From contig CM038049.1 in assembly GCA_021397845.1 (NCBI GenBank), positions 107,042,877 to 107,106,876 of the forward strand: a stretch of 64,000 nucleotides of DNA, in the 5' to 3' direction. The stretch is from Areca catechu (lineage: Eukaryota > Streptophyta > Magnoliopsida > Arecales > Arecaceae). This document shows positions 35,212-45,559 of the stretch, one piece after another. The number at the start of each line of letters is the position of its first letter. Position 1 is the first letter of the stretch. Made by a program: the position numbers and the translations under genes. The notes under the pieces were generated by a model that saw only the letters and a list, made by a program, of their open reading frames with translations, did no database searches and was not told where the DNA came from.

Positions 35212-35549
35212 AGTCCTACAAAATTGGGCAACTTCAATTTTTTAGAGTCCTACCAAAATGGGCAACCTCAAGAGTCCTACAAAATTGGTCAACTTCAATT
35301 TTGTAGAGTCCTACCGAAATGGGAAACCTCAAGAGTCCTACAAAATTGTCAACTTCAATTATGTAGAGTCCTACCAAAATGGGCAACCTCAAGAGTCCTA
35401 CAAAATTGGTCAACTTCAATTATGTAGAGTCCTACCAAAATGGGCAACCTCAAGAGTCCTACAAAATTGGTCAACTTCAATTTTGTAGAGTCTTACCAAA
35501 ATGGGCAACCTCAAGAGTCATACAAAATTGGGCAACTTCAATTTTGTAT
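35212..35549 (-). repeat. 61-bp tandem repeat array, about 5.5 copies, each with a perfect hairpin
   Basis: Each unit begins GAGTCCTACAAAATTGG and holds the arms TACAAAATTG and CAATTTTGTA around an 8-base loop GTCAACTT, followed by a second half-unit GAGTCCTACCAAAATGGGCA. Copies 3 and 4 have CAATTATGTA and lose one pair. The array lies just after the primer-binding site on the element strand. There are no spacers of unique sequence, so it is not a CRISPR. Confidence 0.85.
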
Positions 35550-35568
35550 GATTTAGACCTAATAAGGT

Positions 35569-35581
35569 GGCTCTGATACCA
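35569..35581 (-). promoter_or_regulatory. Primer-binding site of Copia element D (initiator Met tRNA)
   Basis: The element strand reads TGGTATCAGAGCC, a perfect complement to the 3' end of initiator Met tRNA, one base inside the LTR. Confidence 0.92.
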
Positions 35582-35582
35582 C

Positions 35583-37930
35583 TGTAGGGTTCAGTAACAA
35601 GGGCGGAAGCATGGATTTCAAAAATTATTATGAAATCCTTACCGAACCATAAAAACAAGACCTCCTTATTATAGACAAAATCATACAAACATGCAATTAA
35701 ATAACATAATAAATTAAAGTACCAACCTTTGATCGCTAAATCCAAATTTGGTGACAGATTTCTTGAAACAAACTTGATCACTCCACCAGGTGTCCAAACA
35801 TCCACCCTCCAACGGTGATCCACAAGAGAAGCAATCAAGACACTAACTCTTCTAGAAAATGGTCCCTCTTCCTTTGCACTTCCTTCTTCCTAGACTTGTC
35901 CTTGTCTTCCCTTAAACACTTATTCAAAAGAACACTACTTTCCTGAATAAAGAAGAATGTCCTAAATGAATAAATTGTATCTTAAAGAAAAACTACTAAG
36001 ATAACTATTGTCTTTAAACAAGAGAGAAGGAAAAATTTTCTATTTCTTTCTTTTGCCTTTCAAGAGTTTCACTCTTACTCTTGTTATAGATTAGAGTTTC
36101 GATAGAGTTCTAACTCTGTAAAGGAAACTCTTCTTAAACAAGAAAAGAGGGAAACAGTATTCAGGAGAGGAAGAAAACCAGTAAACAAAACACCCGTAAT
36201 ACCACTCCTTAAATTGTTTACATATAGATGTCAATCCAAAGATCACATCCCTCTGCAAAACTCTTCTCACACCCTTTCTTAATTTCTCATGGCCTTCCAG
36301 ATTAATCTCATGACTTTTCTTATAGGAAAAGTCATGATGAATTTAAAAGGAAGAAGTCACGAACTTAAATCTCCGAAGAGACGTCGTTTCATGCAACCGG
36401 GAAGCAACCATGCCTTTCTTAAAATCCAGATTAAATTCCCACCATTTGATGGCCATCCAATGATCAACAAAAGGGGCACTAATTTGAGAAAGGAGGCCGC
36501 TCCAAAACTCTTCACAGAGTTTTTTTTTTTTTTTGCGCTAAGATGTGAAGAGTCCATGGACTCTTCTCATTTTGCGCACAAAATAAAATGGGCTGGTGGA
36601 CGGGCTGATTTGGGTGTTTGCTTAGCCAATTGGGTTAGCCATGGATTAGCCCAAAACCCAATTTACTTAATTAGTCTTCAATTAGGCTCAATTAGAACCC
36701 AATTAAGGCCAATTCGGAACCATAAACTCAAATCCAATTTGATTTCGAGCTAGGGTTTGCAACACATGCTAGTGTGTTTGTCCTGCAAACATGATTTAAT
36801 CTGAATTAAATCCTTGATTAATCCTCTTTCATGAGTGACCCATTGGGTTCCATATCTAGCCAGCAGTAGGTTTGAGTACAAGTTGACCTAACCTGATTAG
36901 AACTCTTTCTAACCGATTTAGGTCAAACCAAGCTATCTCGATTAAAAATTAGAACTCATTCTAATTAATGATCTAATTAAAACTATTTAATTTGATCAAC
37001 CTACAAGACATGATTGATGTCTAGCAACATTTCGTGCCTACCCGGAAGACATGGAATTTTTGGTGGAAATACCAAAAATACCCTTAAGGGGAAAGCTACT
37101 ATACAATTCAATCCTGCGATCACCAAACATCCCGAATATGACTCTAAATATGGAATTATGTCAAATTCAATATCATATTCATATTTGTTTCAATTTGACA
37201 ATGATGATTCAAATTTAATGCAATTTAGAAACCATTTCTAATATTCATTATGCTTTGATTAAAGACTCCCGAACCATCAAGTAATTAAAAACAAGTAGGA
37301 TGCAATCTCCTCTTACTAGGAGTGATCGTTTCCATATTGATCTACTCACAACCTTCATATTCAATCCACCATATCCAGAACATCCCATACATGACTTAGT
37401 CATGAATGAGTATGAACCAGAACATGGTTTCATGGATACAAGGTTCCATGGTAATCACAGGTCAAAGGATTATATGTATAACTTTCTACTATGAGAATAT
37501 TCTATTAACAAGCAGATAAGGCTCCATTAGAGATTCTCAGGTTGGATCCATTCAGTGAACTTATTACCTAATAAGCACCCACATTCTAATATTAGTGTCC
37601 TACACCTGTGATAGTGAGATCAGTCACCCAAACATACATAGAATTTGCTGGTCTTTCTGGAAATGTTGATCCCCTACTCAAAATTCCACCGACCAGGAAT
37701 ATTTTAGATTAAGGTTTTAAGGTTTTAGGTCTCACTGGTATGATCACATCATAACCCTAAATCCATAGCCTTGATCTATGGGATTTATCATTGCCTAATT
37801 TATAATTAAGATACAGCGAATGATAAAATAATGCCTTTATTGATAAAATTGTCAATACATTGGTCTAGAAGATATAAGAATATCCCATTAGAATACAATT
37901 TCAATTAGCTTATAGGGCATATTCCTTTCA
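35583..37930 (-). repeat. 5' LTR of Copia element D
   Basis: It is 2348 bp, near-identical to 27913-30270, with ends TGAAAGG...CCCTACA on the element strand. It holds no gene; the frames at 36289-36753 and elsewhere are mirrored in the other LTR. Confidence 0.92.
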
Positions 37931-39130
37931 GGGATGGCTTGCCCTGAACATATTCCAGGCCATAGGGTTGACTTACCACCCCTGGTATGTTTTCCCACTA
38001 GTAGTGTCGAAGAAGCCAAGGGAGATCAGAGAACGACACGACAGTGCTTGATGATTCAAGATAAGCACTTCAGCAACCCTACAACTTGGGATCAATTAGA
38101 TCTAAGGGAACCAACCGCAAACTCTGGTGAACCCATGGAGAGAACCATCTCAGTGCCGCTGAATGAAGAGGACCTCTCTAGGGTCGTGCAGATAGGAAGC
38201 ATGCTTGATGAGGACACCAAAGCGGAACTGATCTGTTTCCTCAGAAACAATGCTGAGTCTTCACCTGGTCAGCTTCGAACATGCCAGGGACTCCAGCCAA
38301 AGTGATCACTCATCGGTTGGAAGTTGCTCCTAAATATAAGCCAGTCTGGTAGAAGAAAAGGAGTTCCCCCCCAAAGACAAAAGGCGATAGACGAGGAAGT
38401 GAACAAGCTCATCAAAGCGGGATTCTTTCAAGAAGCACATTATCCTAAATGGCTGGCCAAAGTGGTGAAGGTGAAGAAGGCTGATGACAAGTGGAGGATC
38501 TGTATTGACTACACAGATCTCAATAAAGCTTGCCCGAAAGATAGCTTTCTCCTTTTGAAGATCGACCAATTGGTCGACACCACTACTGGGCACCAGCTTT
38601 TAAGCTTCATGGATGCCTTCTCTGGATATAACTAGATTCGGATGGATCCCCAAGATGAGAAAAAGATAGCCTTTGTCACCGACAAAGGCCTTTACGACTA
38701 CAAAATGATGCCGTTCGGGCTCAAAAATGCCGGGGCGACATTCCAAAGATTGATCAATAAGGTGTTCAAGGAGCAATTGGGGAGAAACATGGAGGCCTAA
38801 GTTGACGACATGATCATCAAAAGCATCCTTAGAAAAGATCATATTAAAGAACTGGAAGAATCATTCGGTGCCTTACGACACTACCATATGAGTTGAACCC
38901 AACAAAGTGTGCTTTCGAGGTAACCTTGGGCAAGTTCTTGGGGTTCCTCATTACCAAATGGGGAATTGAAGCAAATCCTGAGAAAATCCAGGCTCTTAAA
39001 GATATGAGGCATCCATCTTGTAAGAAGGAAGTACAATAGCTAACAGGGAGAATCGCTTTCCTAAGCAGATTCATCTCCCGGTCGACCGAGAAATGCCTCC
39101 CTTTCTTTAAAGTACTTTGATAATCTTGAG
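37931..39130 (+). pseudogene. Tat-element protease end and reverse transcriptase
   Basis: After the GGGAT duplication the Tat frame resumes with the string that follows YNVILG in this family (IFQAIGLTYHPWYVFP). The RT domain covers about 38285-38890: IDEEVNKLIKAGFFQEAHYP, WRICIDYTDLNKACPKDSF, QLLSFMDAFSGYN, FVTDKGLYDYKMMPFGLKNA, and the catalytic box, where the Tyr codon before VDDM has become a TAA stop at 38798-38800. The thumb continues to about 39130. Numerous other stops confirm decay. Confidence 0.85.
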
Positions 39131-39600
39131 GCTTCGAATGGATCGAAGACAGCCACATTGCTTTTGAAGAACTAAAGAGGTACTTGGAAACCCCACCTTT
39201 GCTTTCTAAACCTCAAGAGGGGGAAGTGCTCTACTTATACCTTTCCGCTTTAGACGAAGCAGTCAGTTCGATCCTAGTCTGAAGAGAAGAAGATGGCTCC
39301 CACAAGCCAATCTACTACATCAGTAAAGTCCTGCATGATGCTGAAACAAGATATTCATAAATACAGAAGCTGATATACTCTTTAATAATTATGGCAAAGC
39401 GACTATGGCTTTATTTCCATGCCCACGCCATCATGGTATTGACTGATCAGCCTCTTAAGGCCGTTCTCTGATGTCCTGATACTTCGGGGAGAATAGCCAA
39501 ATGGGCTGTGAAGTTGAGTGAGTTTGACATCAGCTTCCAGCCTCGATCAGCTATGAAAGCCCAGGTGCTGTTGGATTTCTTGGCTGAATGCACCTGAAAG
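39131..39600 (+). pseudogene. Tat-element RNase H (first)
   Basis: The translation includes AFEELKRYLETPPLLSKPQE, the KPIYYISKVLHDAETRYS segment, LTDQPLKAVL and AKWAVKLSEFDISFQPRSAM. This is the standard Ty3/Gypsy connection and RNase H, with in-frame stops at several positions. Confidence 0.8.
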
Positions 39601-39639
39601 TTCGAAGACGAAGCACATCCAGCCGAAGCAGAAATTTTA

Positions 39640-40060
39640 AAGGATATGGAGTCTGTTTGGGTACTCCATGTAGATGGAGCCTCCAACTTCACTGGATGTG
39701 GAGCTGGCCTCATACTTGCTGAACTGGATGGATAGGTAGTGGAGTATGCACTTCGATTTTCCTTCCATGCTTCAAACAATCAGGCTGAGTACAAAGCCCT
39801 ACTTGTAGGACTTCGAACCACCAAAAGCATAGGAGTTCAGATACTCCAGGCCTTTTCAGACTCCCAGTTGGTGGTGAACCAGGTCAAAGGAGAATATGAG
39901 GCTAGAGATCCTACCATGGTACAATACTTGGAGAAGGTACAAGCTCTATCCTCTTAATTGGAGTTCTTTGAAATCATTCATGTTCCCTGATCAAAGAACT
40001 CCCAGGTGGATGCATTGTCTAGGCTTGCACCACCACTATGGAGTCCCTTGGTTGTACCTG
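39640..40060 (+). pseudogene. Tat-element additional archaeal-type RNase H (aRH)
   Basis: The sequence VWVLHVDGASNFTGCGAGLI opens a second RNase H fold. It continues with EYALRFSFHASNNQAEYKAL, the LRTTKSIGVQILQAFSDSQL strand and NSQVDALSRLA. The acidic residues of the D-E-D-D set are visible at VDGAS, AEYKAL, SDSQL and VDALS. A second RNase H after the ordinary one is a defining trait of the Tat lineage. Stops occur after AELDG and LSS. Confidence 0.85.
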
Positions 40061-40129
40061 CATCGAACACCTTGAAACTCCGAGCATAGTTGAAGAAACT
40101 TTGGAGGTGCACCAAATCGAGATCGAACC

Positions 40130-41340
40130 TAGTTGATGGATCCCATCCTCAAGTTTTTAAATGAGGGTATACTACAAGAAGATAAGGTAGAGGCCAAAAG
40201 GATCTGCTGGATGGCATCCCAATACATCATCTTAGATGAAACCCTCTACAAAAGATCCTTCTCTCAGCCTCTGCTGAAATGCTTGGGAATATCAGACACT
40301 GACTATGCTTTGAGGGAGGTCCATGAAGGAATATGCGATGATCACCTAGGGGGCAGATCTTTAGCATATAAAATTATATGTCAGGGATACTATTGGCCCT
40401 CCATCCAAAAAGATTCAACCAACATTGTACGGAGATGTGATCAATGCCAGAGGTATGCCAACATACGAGATGGCCAGCGAGTCATTTGACCCAGCTGATG
40501 GCACCCTGGCCCTTCGCCCAATGGGGCATGGATATCCTTGGCCCATTTCCACCGATGTCTGGGCAAAGGAAGTTCCTTATTGTGGTCATCGACTATTTCA
40601 CCAAGTGGGTCGAGGCCGAACCATTGGCTCACATCATGGAAGGCAAAGTTGAGAATTTTGTCAGGAATTCCATCATATACCAGTTTGGAATTCTGCATAC
40701 AATTATCACCAACAATGGGAGGTAGTTTGACAACCCAAAGTTTAAAGACTTCTGCGCTCGGTACCACATGCAATACAGGCTGACTTCTGTCACCCATCCG
40801 CAATCCAATGGAGAAGCCGAAGTCATAAATTATGCCATTCTTCATGGCCTGAAGATGAGGTTAAACACTGCCAAAGGACTCTAGGCAGAAGAGTTGACCT
40901 CCATTCTCTGGGCATACAGGACGACCCTTAGAACAGCGACTAGTGAATCTCCGTTCAACATGGCATACGATATCGAAGCCGTTCTGCCTATCGAAGTCTC
41001 CCTCCAATCTCTGAGAATTGACAAGTTTGAGGAGCCTAAAAACTTCGATCGCAGAGGAGTTGACTTGGATCTACTACCGAGCACCAGGCTCCAAGCCCAA
41101 ATGAAAATGGTGACATATCAACAAAAAGTGGCCAAATATTACAACTCCAGGGTAAAAGAACAGATCTTCTGCATTGGGGACATGGTGCTGCGAAGAACCG
41201 AAGTATCCAGGCCAACAGAGCAAGGCAAGCTTTCTCCCAACTGGGAAGGACCATACCAAGTTGAAGAAGTCATACATCCAGGAACGTATCGACTCAAGAC
41301 CATGGATGCTAAAATCCTATCCTGGCCCTGGAATGTATAA
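40130..41340 (+). pseudogene. Tat-element integrase
   Basis: The N-terminal zinc finger is readable at about 40300-40450 (LREVHEGICDDHLGG ... RRCDQCQRYA). The core has GMDILGPFPPM (first Asp), then HTIITNNGR where the second catalytic Asp of TDNG has become Asn, and HPQSNGEAEVINYA (Glu kept). The C-terminal part (40894-41340, 148 aa) has AYRTTLRTATSESPFNMAY, GDMVLRRTEV, GKLSPNWEGPYQVEEVIHPG. There is no chromodomain, as expected for Tat. A frameshift lies near 40450-40500. Confidence 0.85.
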
Positions 41341-41670
41341 AACCTTTGCAAGTACTATCAATAAACAGACCCCAATATCTTTTATGAAAATCTATTTAAC
41401 TCTAAACTACCCATTGCACTAGCAGAATGACAACGATTTCAATGGTCCGATCGAAAGAATTGGCCGTAGAATAAAGAAGAGTCTGATCCACTCACCATAT
41501 CGGTATGCCCGACGAGCACAACAGACAGCCCAATTAGGCTGCTAAATGATCGAAGGTGGAGGGATGGTCTATGTGACCTACCCTACGGTGAATCCGAAGA
41601 TGCACCGGGGCAGGCCTAACCAGCCTACCTTATACTAAAGATGGCACAGGGATGGTTTATGTAACCTACC
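41341..41670 (+). repeat. Tat 3' region with the start of a ~95-bp tandem repeat
   Basis: After the integrase stop comes noncoding sequence. From about 41560 a repeat unit begins (GGGATGGTCTATGTGACCTA, CCTACGGTGAATCCGAAGAT, GCACCGGGGCAGGCC, GCCTACCTTA). The second unit starts near 41648 and is interrupted at CTACC (41666-41670) by element E, resuming at 46839. Tandem repeats between pol and the 3' LTR are known in Tat/Ogre elements. Confidence 0.65.
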
Positions 41671-42924
41671 TGATGCGGCAAGCATATGATTAATGATTTG
41701 ATTAGTGTATGTAGAGCAATGAAACCTAATTACATTAGCATTGTACTCATCATAATAAGTCTTAAGGATTACATGAAAAGGGACTTTTACTTGATTAGAC
41801 ACAATCCTAAATTAAGAAGGAAGAAGATCTAGATAATAGGGGCTAATGATTGTGGACTTACTGTGATGAGCTTTCCAACCTTCTTTTGATTCAAACCTTG
41901 AAACTACCAATGCTCAGAACTGAAGAACCTTGGATAATAGAGATCAGAACCCTGGACCTGGGCTTTAGCTTGTTGGTTCATTGTCAAGGAAGACCCTGCT
42001 TGCAACTCGAAAACCTCGAAGGACCCTGCACATAAAGAATAAGAGTTAAGGAAGAAGAAAGGCATGCATATGGAAGGGATGGAAAATTTGTGAGCAAAGA
42101 AAGAGATCTGAGATGGCCTGGCCGACTCCAAGGCCTTCTTCTTGACTTGGGCGTTGGATGCTTGAAAGAGAGAATAGTTTGGTGTGGAAGAGGGGCTTAG
42201 AGACAATCACTCAAAACATAAAACTTCAATTCAACTTCAACTTTCATTAATCTCCAAAAATCAAATCCCCTTTACAATGGGATGTCCAAGGCTTTTTAAT
42301 AGCCTTACAAAACTTTTGAAATTTGAAAACTCCCCAAATTATGGAGGATTACAAGGGAGGTTGGAGGATATGGGGCCTTGTCACATGGGATAAGGAGAAA
42401 TTCATGGAGATTCTCCCCAAATTATGGAGGATTACAAGGGAGGTTGGAGGATATGGGGCCTTGTTACATGGGATAAGGAGAAATTCATGGAAATTGGCCG
42501 GTTTCTTTGAATTCAAAATGCTTGGTCGATCTCCCATTTAGGTGCCCATTTGAAGGTGACGTGGCTGATGATGTGGTGTCCCTGGTGGCTGCTTTGTTGG
42601 CATGGTGATGTGGAATTCCAGCTTGGTGGACCAAGGTCTTGATTTGGAAGCTCCAAGTGATTTGGTGAACCTCAACTTGAAGTAGCTTGGACTTGATTTA
42701 AATAAACCTAATGGAACTCTAATTGAGTTCTTATTTGAACCCAGATTGAGACAGGACATAATTACAGGATTCATGAAATTGAAACTAAGTAATTACAGGA
42801 CTCTTGAAAGTAAATTGCCCTTTACAAGAAAAATTTAACCTAGTGATTTTCGATCCAAAGTGGAATCAGGTTAACCTTATTTGAGTGAGGTTTTATTCTA
42901 CTTCTGCTTCTGGTGTCCACACCA
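41671..42924 (-). repeat. 3' LTR of element E
   Basis: On the element strand it opens TGGTGTGGACACCAGAAGC, a perfect 6-bp palindromic pair around GG, and ends ...CTTGCCGCATCA. It contains an 83-bp direct duplication (42330-42412 and 42413-42495). 1254 bp. Confidence 0.9.
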
Positions 42925-42942
42925 ATTCTCCTGGGGTGGGTA
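42925..42942 (-). promoter_or_regulatory. Polypurine tract of element E
   Basis: The element strand reads ACCCACCCCAGGAGAAT directly before the LTR start TGGTG. The AGGAGAAT core is shared with elements B and C. Confidence 0.6.
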
Positions 42943-42977
42943 GAACTCGACCCAGTCGAGTATGGTTCAGTTTTGCC

Positions 42978-43560
42978 CTAGTAATGCTCGAACAAGTCTG
43001 GGTTAAGTCTTTGCAGGTCCTCTCGAGTAATCCAAAAGTTGTTGGACTCAGGTCGACCTTGCCATTGAACCAGGTATCGCTGATAGTCCTTATTCCTGGT
43101 AGTAATGGTCTTGTCATCCAGGATTCTCTCAATCCTCTCTCTCCGCTCAGGTAGGGTTGGTGGTGGACACTTGGAAATAAGTTCACTCTCAATGAAAGTT
43201 TCTGGCCCAAAAGGCTCACTAGGTATTAGTACTGGTTCTTTGTATTCTACCAGGTCTGAAACATTAAAGGTTGTACTGATACCCATATCAGGTGGAAGTT
43301 CCAAAACATACGCATTAGGCCCTATTTTCTTTAAGATCTTGAAAGGTCTTGCTCCGCGGGCATGCAGCTTCTTTATGGTTCCAAAGGGGAACCGTTCAGG
43401 GTTGAGCCTAATCATCGCATAATCTCCTTCACAGAATTCTTTAGCCCTCTTATGTGAATCAGCTAAATGTTTGTAAGTCTCATTGCTCAGTTTGATCTTA
43501 TTACTGATTTCTTTATGCAAATTTGTGACATGCTGTTCGAAAGATTCAGCAGACTCAGAA
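42978..43560 (-). CDS. ORF2 of element E: integrase C-terminal domain plus chromodomain, intact frame, no ATG start
   Basis: The frame is open from a TAA near 43563 to 42978. Its first residues, ISESAESFEQHVTNLHKEIS, match the usual lead into the Ty3/Gypsy integrase C-terminal domain, but there is no ATG there; the TTG at 43520 is only a nominal start. The C-terminal domain is complete: EGDYAMIRLNPERFPFGTIK, KLHARGARPFKILKKIGPNA, YVLELPPDMGISTTFNVSDL. The chromodomain covers the last ~55 residues: IERILDDKTITTRNKDYQRY, LVQWQGRPESNNFWITREDL, QRLNPDLFEHY. It can bind chromatin in principle but cannot catalyse integration. Splicing from ORF1 or frameshifting would be needed for translation; neither is shown. 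Confidence 0.75.
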
Positions 43561-43733
43561 ATTTACACAAGCACTTACAAAATGCAGACTAAACTAGGCA
43601 TCCTTATTGAGAGGAATTTTATTGGACTTTCTAGGACCTAAACCTAACAGATTAATGACTCTCTAGGTTTGACCCTGGTATGGTATGCACATGAGAATTT
43701 ATCATGGATTCCTAGCAAATGCCATAAGGTTTT

Positions 43734-44528
43734 CTAAAAGTAGGTAGCAAAAGGAATAGGCTTTAAAAGCTCATGCATCCTAGTAATCTCATCAAAATGA
43801 AACTTAATTGCTCTAAAATTATGATAAGACTCAGGGAAAGGCAGGAAATAGGAATCCGAGACTTGGGATAATTTAGGGGAATCTTGAAATAGACCTTGGT
43901 TACTCATGATGACCTTAAGATTAGAATTTTGATCTACAGGCGGGATGCTTCTAGGTAGTTGAAGGTCATCAGGAAAGTCTTCTAGAATAATGATTGGGTT
44001 CTTCTCAGGTACCTGAAGGAGTTCTTGTGTCGAAGCTAAAGTATTGGGTTCTTCCTGAGGGCATTGTCTTACGGGAACCAAGTCCTCACTAAATTTTGGT
44101 TGTTCTGATGTTTCAGGACTAGGCTCAATAATCTTTTCTTTACCAAAGGTTTCCTCAGGTAAGGTACTAAAGTTGTTCTCTTCACAGTCTTCCCCTTCAT
44201 TTTTATCTATTAAACTTATGTCGGTCTCATACATATATTTACTAGGTTCAAATTTGCCTTCTTCCTTCCCTAGCCCTTCAGTTTGAGGATACCCTAAGTC
44301 TTGAGTATTCATGAAATCAACTTGTACTTCAGGGTTCTTACTCCTATCATTCATATGAGCTAATGGGAAAGTAGGAGTTGGTTGGTCTAAGGAAAATTGT
44401 TTAGCCAGCATCTGGTTCAATTTGGCCATTAGATCATTTAGGCCTCTCAGCATGGTTTCAAGATTCGGGTCCATGGCTACACTGGACTGGGTCTGGACTG
44501 GTGAGTATGAGGCTGATCTAGTTTTCAT
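43734..44528 (-). CDS. ORF1 of element E: coiled-coil / acidic / integrase-core remnant
   Basis: I place the start at the ATG at 44528 (MKTRSASYSPVQTQSSVAM), the counterpart of MTTRLGTQYQ in the other copies, rather than the upstream ATG at 44606. It encodes about 264 aa. Residues 20-50 are helical (LETMLRGLNDLMAKLNQML), the middle is acidic and proline-rich, and the end (FHFDEITRMHELLKPIPFATYF) aligns with the integrase core around FKEIVRLHG...FxSxFW. The frame ends at a TAG in place of the expected Trp; beyond it KTLWHLLGIHDKFSCAYH is still readable to about 43650. There is no zinc knuckle or RT. Confidence 0.7.
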   Translation of the reverse strand: MKTRSASYSPVQTQSSVAMDPNLETMLRGLNDLMAKLNQMLAKQFSLDQPTPTFPLAHMNDRSKNPEVQVDFMNTQDLGYPQTEGLGKEEGKFEPSKYMYETDISLIDKNEGEDCEENNFSTLPEETFGKEKIIEPSPETSEQPKFSEDLVPVRQCPQEEPNTLASTQELLQVPEKNPIIILEDFPDDLQLPRSIPPVDQNSNLKVIMSNQGLFQDSPKLSQVSDSYFLPFPESYHNFRAIKFHFDEITRMHELLKPIPFATYF

Positions 44529-45544
44529 GCATGCAAGTAGACTCAAGCTCGAGATAAGGTTTCCTAGACCTAGAGCACAAATTAGAGGTCTAATTAAGTG
44601 AACCAACTAGCTAGTAGTACTTATGGGACTTAGCCAGGTAGGTAGTGGGGAGTGAAGGTCCCTGATTGCCAACCTTAGACACCAATCTGAGATTGGCCAG
44701 GTAGGCGGACCAAATCACAAGCCCTAATGCACCAATCCTAGACACCAAGCCAGTAAGCACACACCAATTAGCTGACACAGTTAACTTGACCCTAACCTGA
44801 ACCTAACTTGTTGGTGTCCCTAACCCACTAGGGCAATTAACGTTCTACTCAATTTTAATTAATGGGCTGGGACCGATATGCTGATTGGTGATTTTTGGGC
44901 TAGGGACAGGTGATGAAACCCTGACCCTATGTCAAATTGATGCCCTTAATTTGATTTCTCATGAGATGAATGAAATGCAAAGGTGCTGCAGAAGTGTGTT
45001 GCAGTTTGAAAGTGGTGTGGAAAACATGATGAAAAAAATGTCCAAAAATTCTGAAAAATTCACAGAGGATTCCTAACTTATATAATTCAATGCATATGAA
45101 AGGAATTTTAAAACTAAAATCTTTACTACTCTAAGCAGATCCTACAAATGAAGATAAATAAAAAGGACAGAACATAACCCTAATGATAGTGTCAAACTGC
45201 AGGAATTTTTATTTTTTTATAATTTTTTTCTGATGATGAAATTTAATATGGTGATAACGGACTTAAAAAGGAACAAGAAAAAAAATATTTAGATAAAAAA
45301 TTAGTGACTTGCCTTTGGAGCTGCAGATGGATTACAGTAAACATATGCAAATTTTCAGAAAAACAGAACCTATTCAAACAAGTGCAATGGCTTACCCAAA
45401 CTTCAATCTAAAAAATTCACGTCCGACCAGGGGCTCATTATTCCCATGGGTCATGATGGTGTACTGGAGTACACCCGCTCAGGAGGCGTGAATTTTAGAT
45501 CTTGCTTGGATTTAAAGAAAACTATTCTACCCTAATGCAACCAT
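44529..45544 (-). other. Leader of element E, with the shared leader block
   Basis: About 1 kb noncoding. The shared block is at 44633-44755 and here appears in two halves (GCCAGGTAGGTAGTGGGGAG ... CCTTAGACACCAATC, and GGCCAGGTAGGCGGACC ... CCTAGACACCAAGCC). The GGGCTAGGGACAGGTGATGA motif is near 44905-44925. Confidence 0.6.
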
Positions 45545-45556
45545 GCTCTGATACCA
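45545..45556 (-). promoter_or_regulatory. Primer-binding site of element E (initiator Met tRNA)
   Basis: The element strand reads TGGTATCAGAGC, 3 bases inside the LTR that begins at 45560. Confidence 0.9.
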
Positions 45557-45559
45557 ATT

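Larger units (their letters stand above)
34189..35568 (-). other. Leader of Copia element D, with repeated hairpins
   Basis: It is about 1.4 kb of noncoding sequence between primer site and gag. In element order it contains a 61-bp tandem repeat array (35212-35549), a branched structure at 35027-35096, the shared leader block at 34743-34890, and four hairpins with the same loop (34335-34646). ORFs over the tandem array arise only because the repeat is open in several frames. Confidence 0.7.
27913..37930 (-). mobile_element. Ty1/Copia retrotransposon D (Angela-like), full length with both LTRs
   Basis: It is flanked by the perfect duplication GGGAT (27908-27912 and 37931-37935) and interrupts the Tat protease. 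The left LTR is 27913-30270 and the right LTR 35583-37930. On the minus strand the order is LTR, primer site, leader with repeats, gag, protease, integrase, RT, RNase H, polypurine tract, LTR, the Copia order. The LTRs differ by only a few percent by eye, so it is one of the younger insertions. Point changes nevertheless break gag, protease and the joins between domains. Confidence 0.93.

Noticed and set aside
35212..35549. Regular direct repeats resembling a CRISPR array
   Set aside because: The units are contiguous with no unique spacers, the sequence is inside a plant Copia leader, and the repeats are tandem hairpins.
35224..35576. ORFs over the tandem repeats (e.g. 35224-35427, 35258-35488) as repeat proteins
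   Set aside because: They exist in several frames and on both strands because the repeat unit lacks stops; they lie in an untranslated leader.
36289..36753. 154-aa plus-strand ORF
   Set aside because: It lies in the 5' LTR of Copia D; the corresponding part of the other LTR (28625-29090) has it broken, and no domain is seen.
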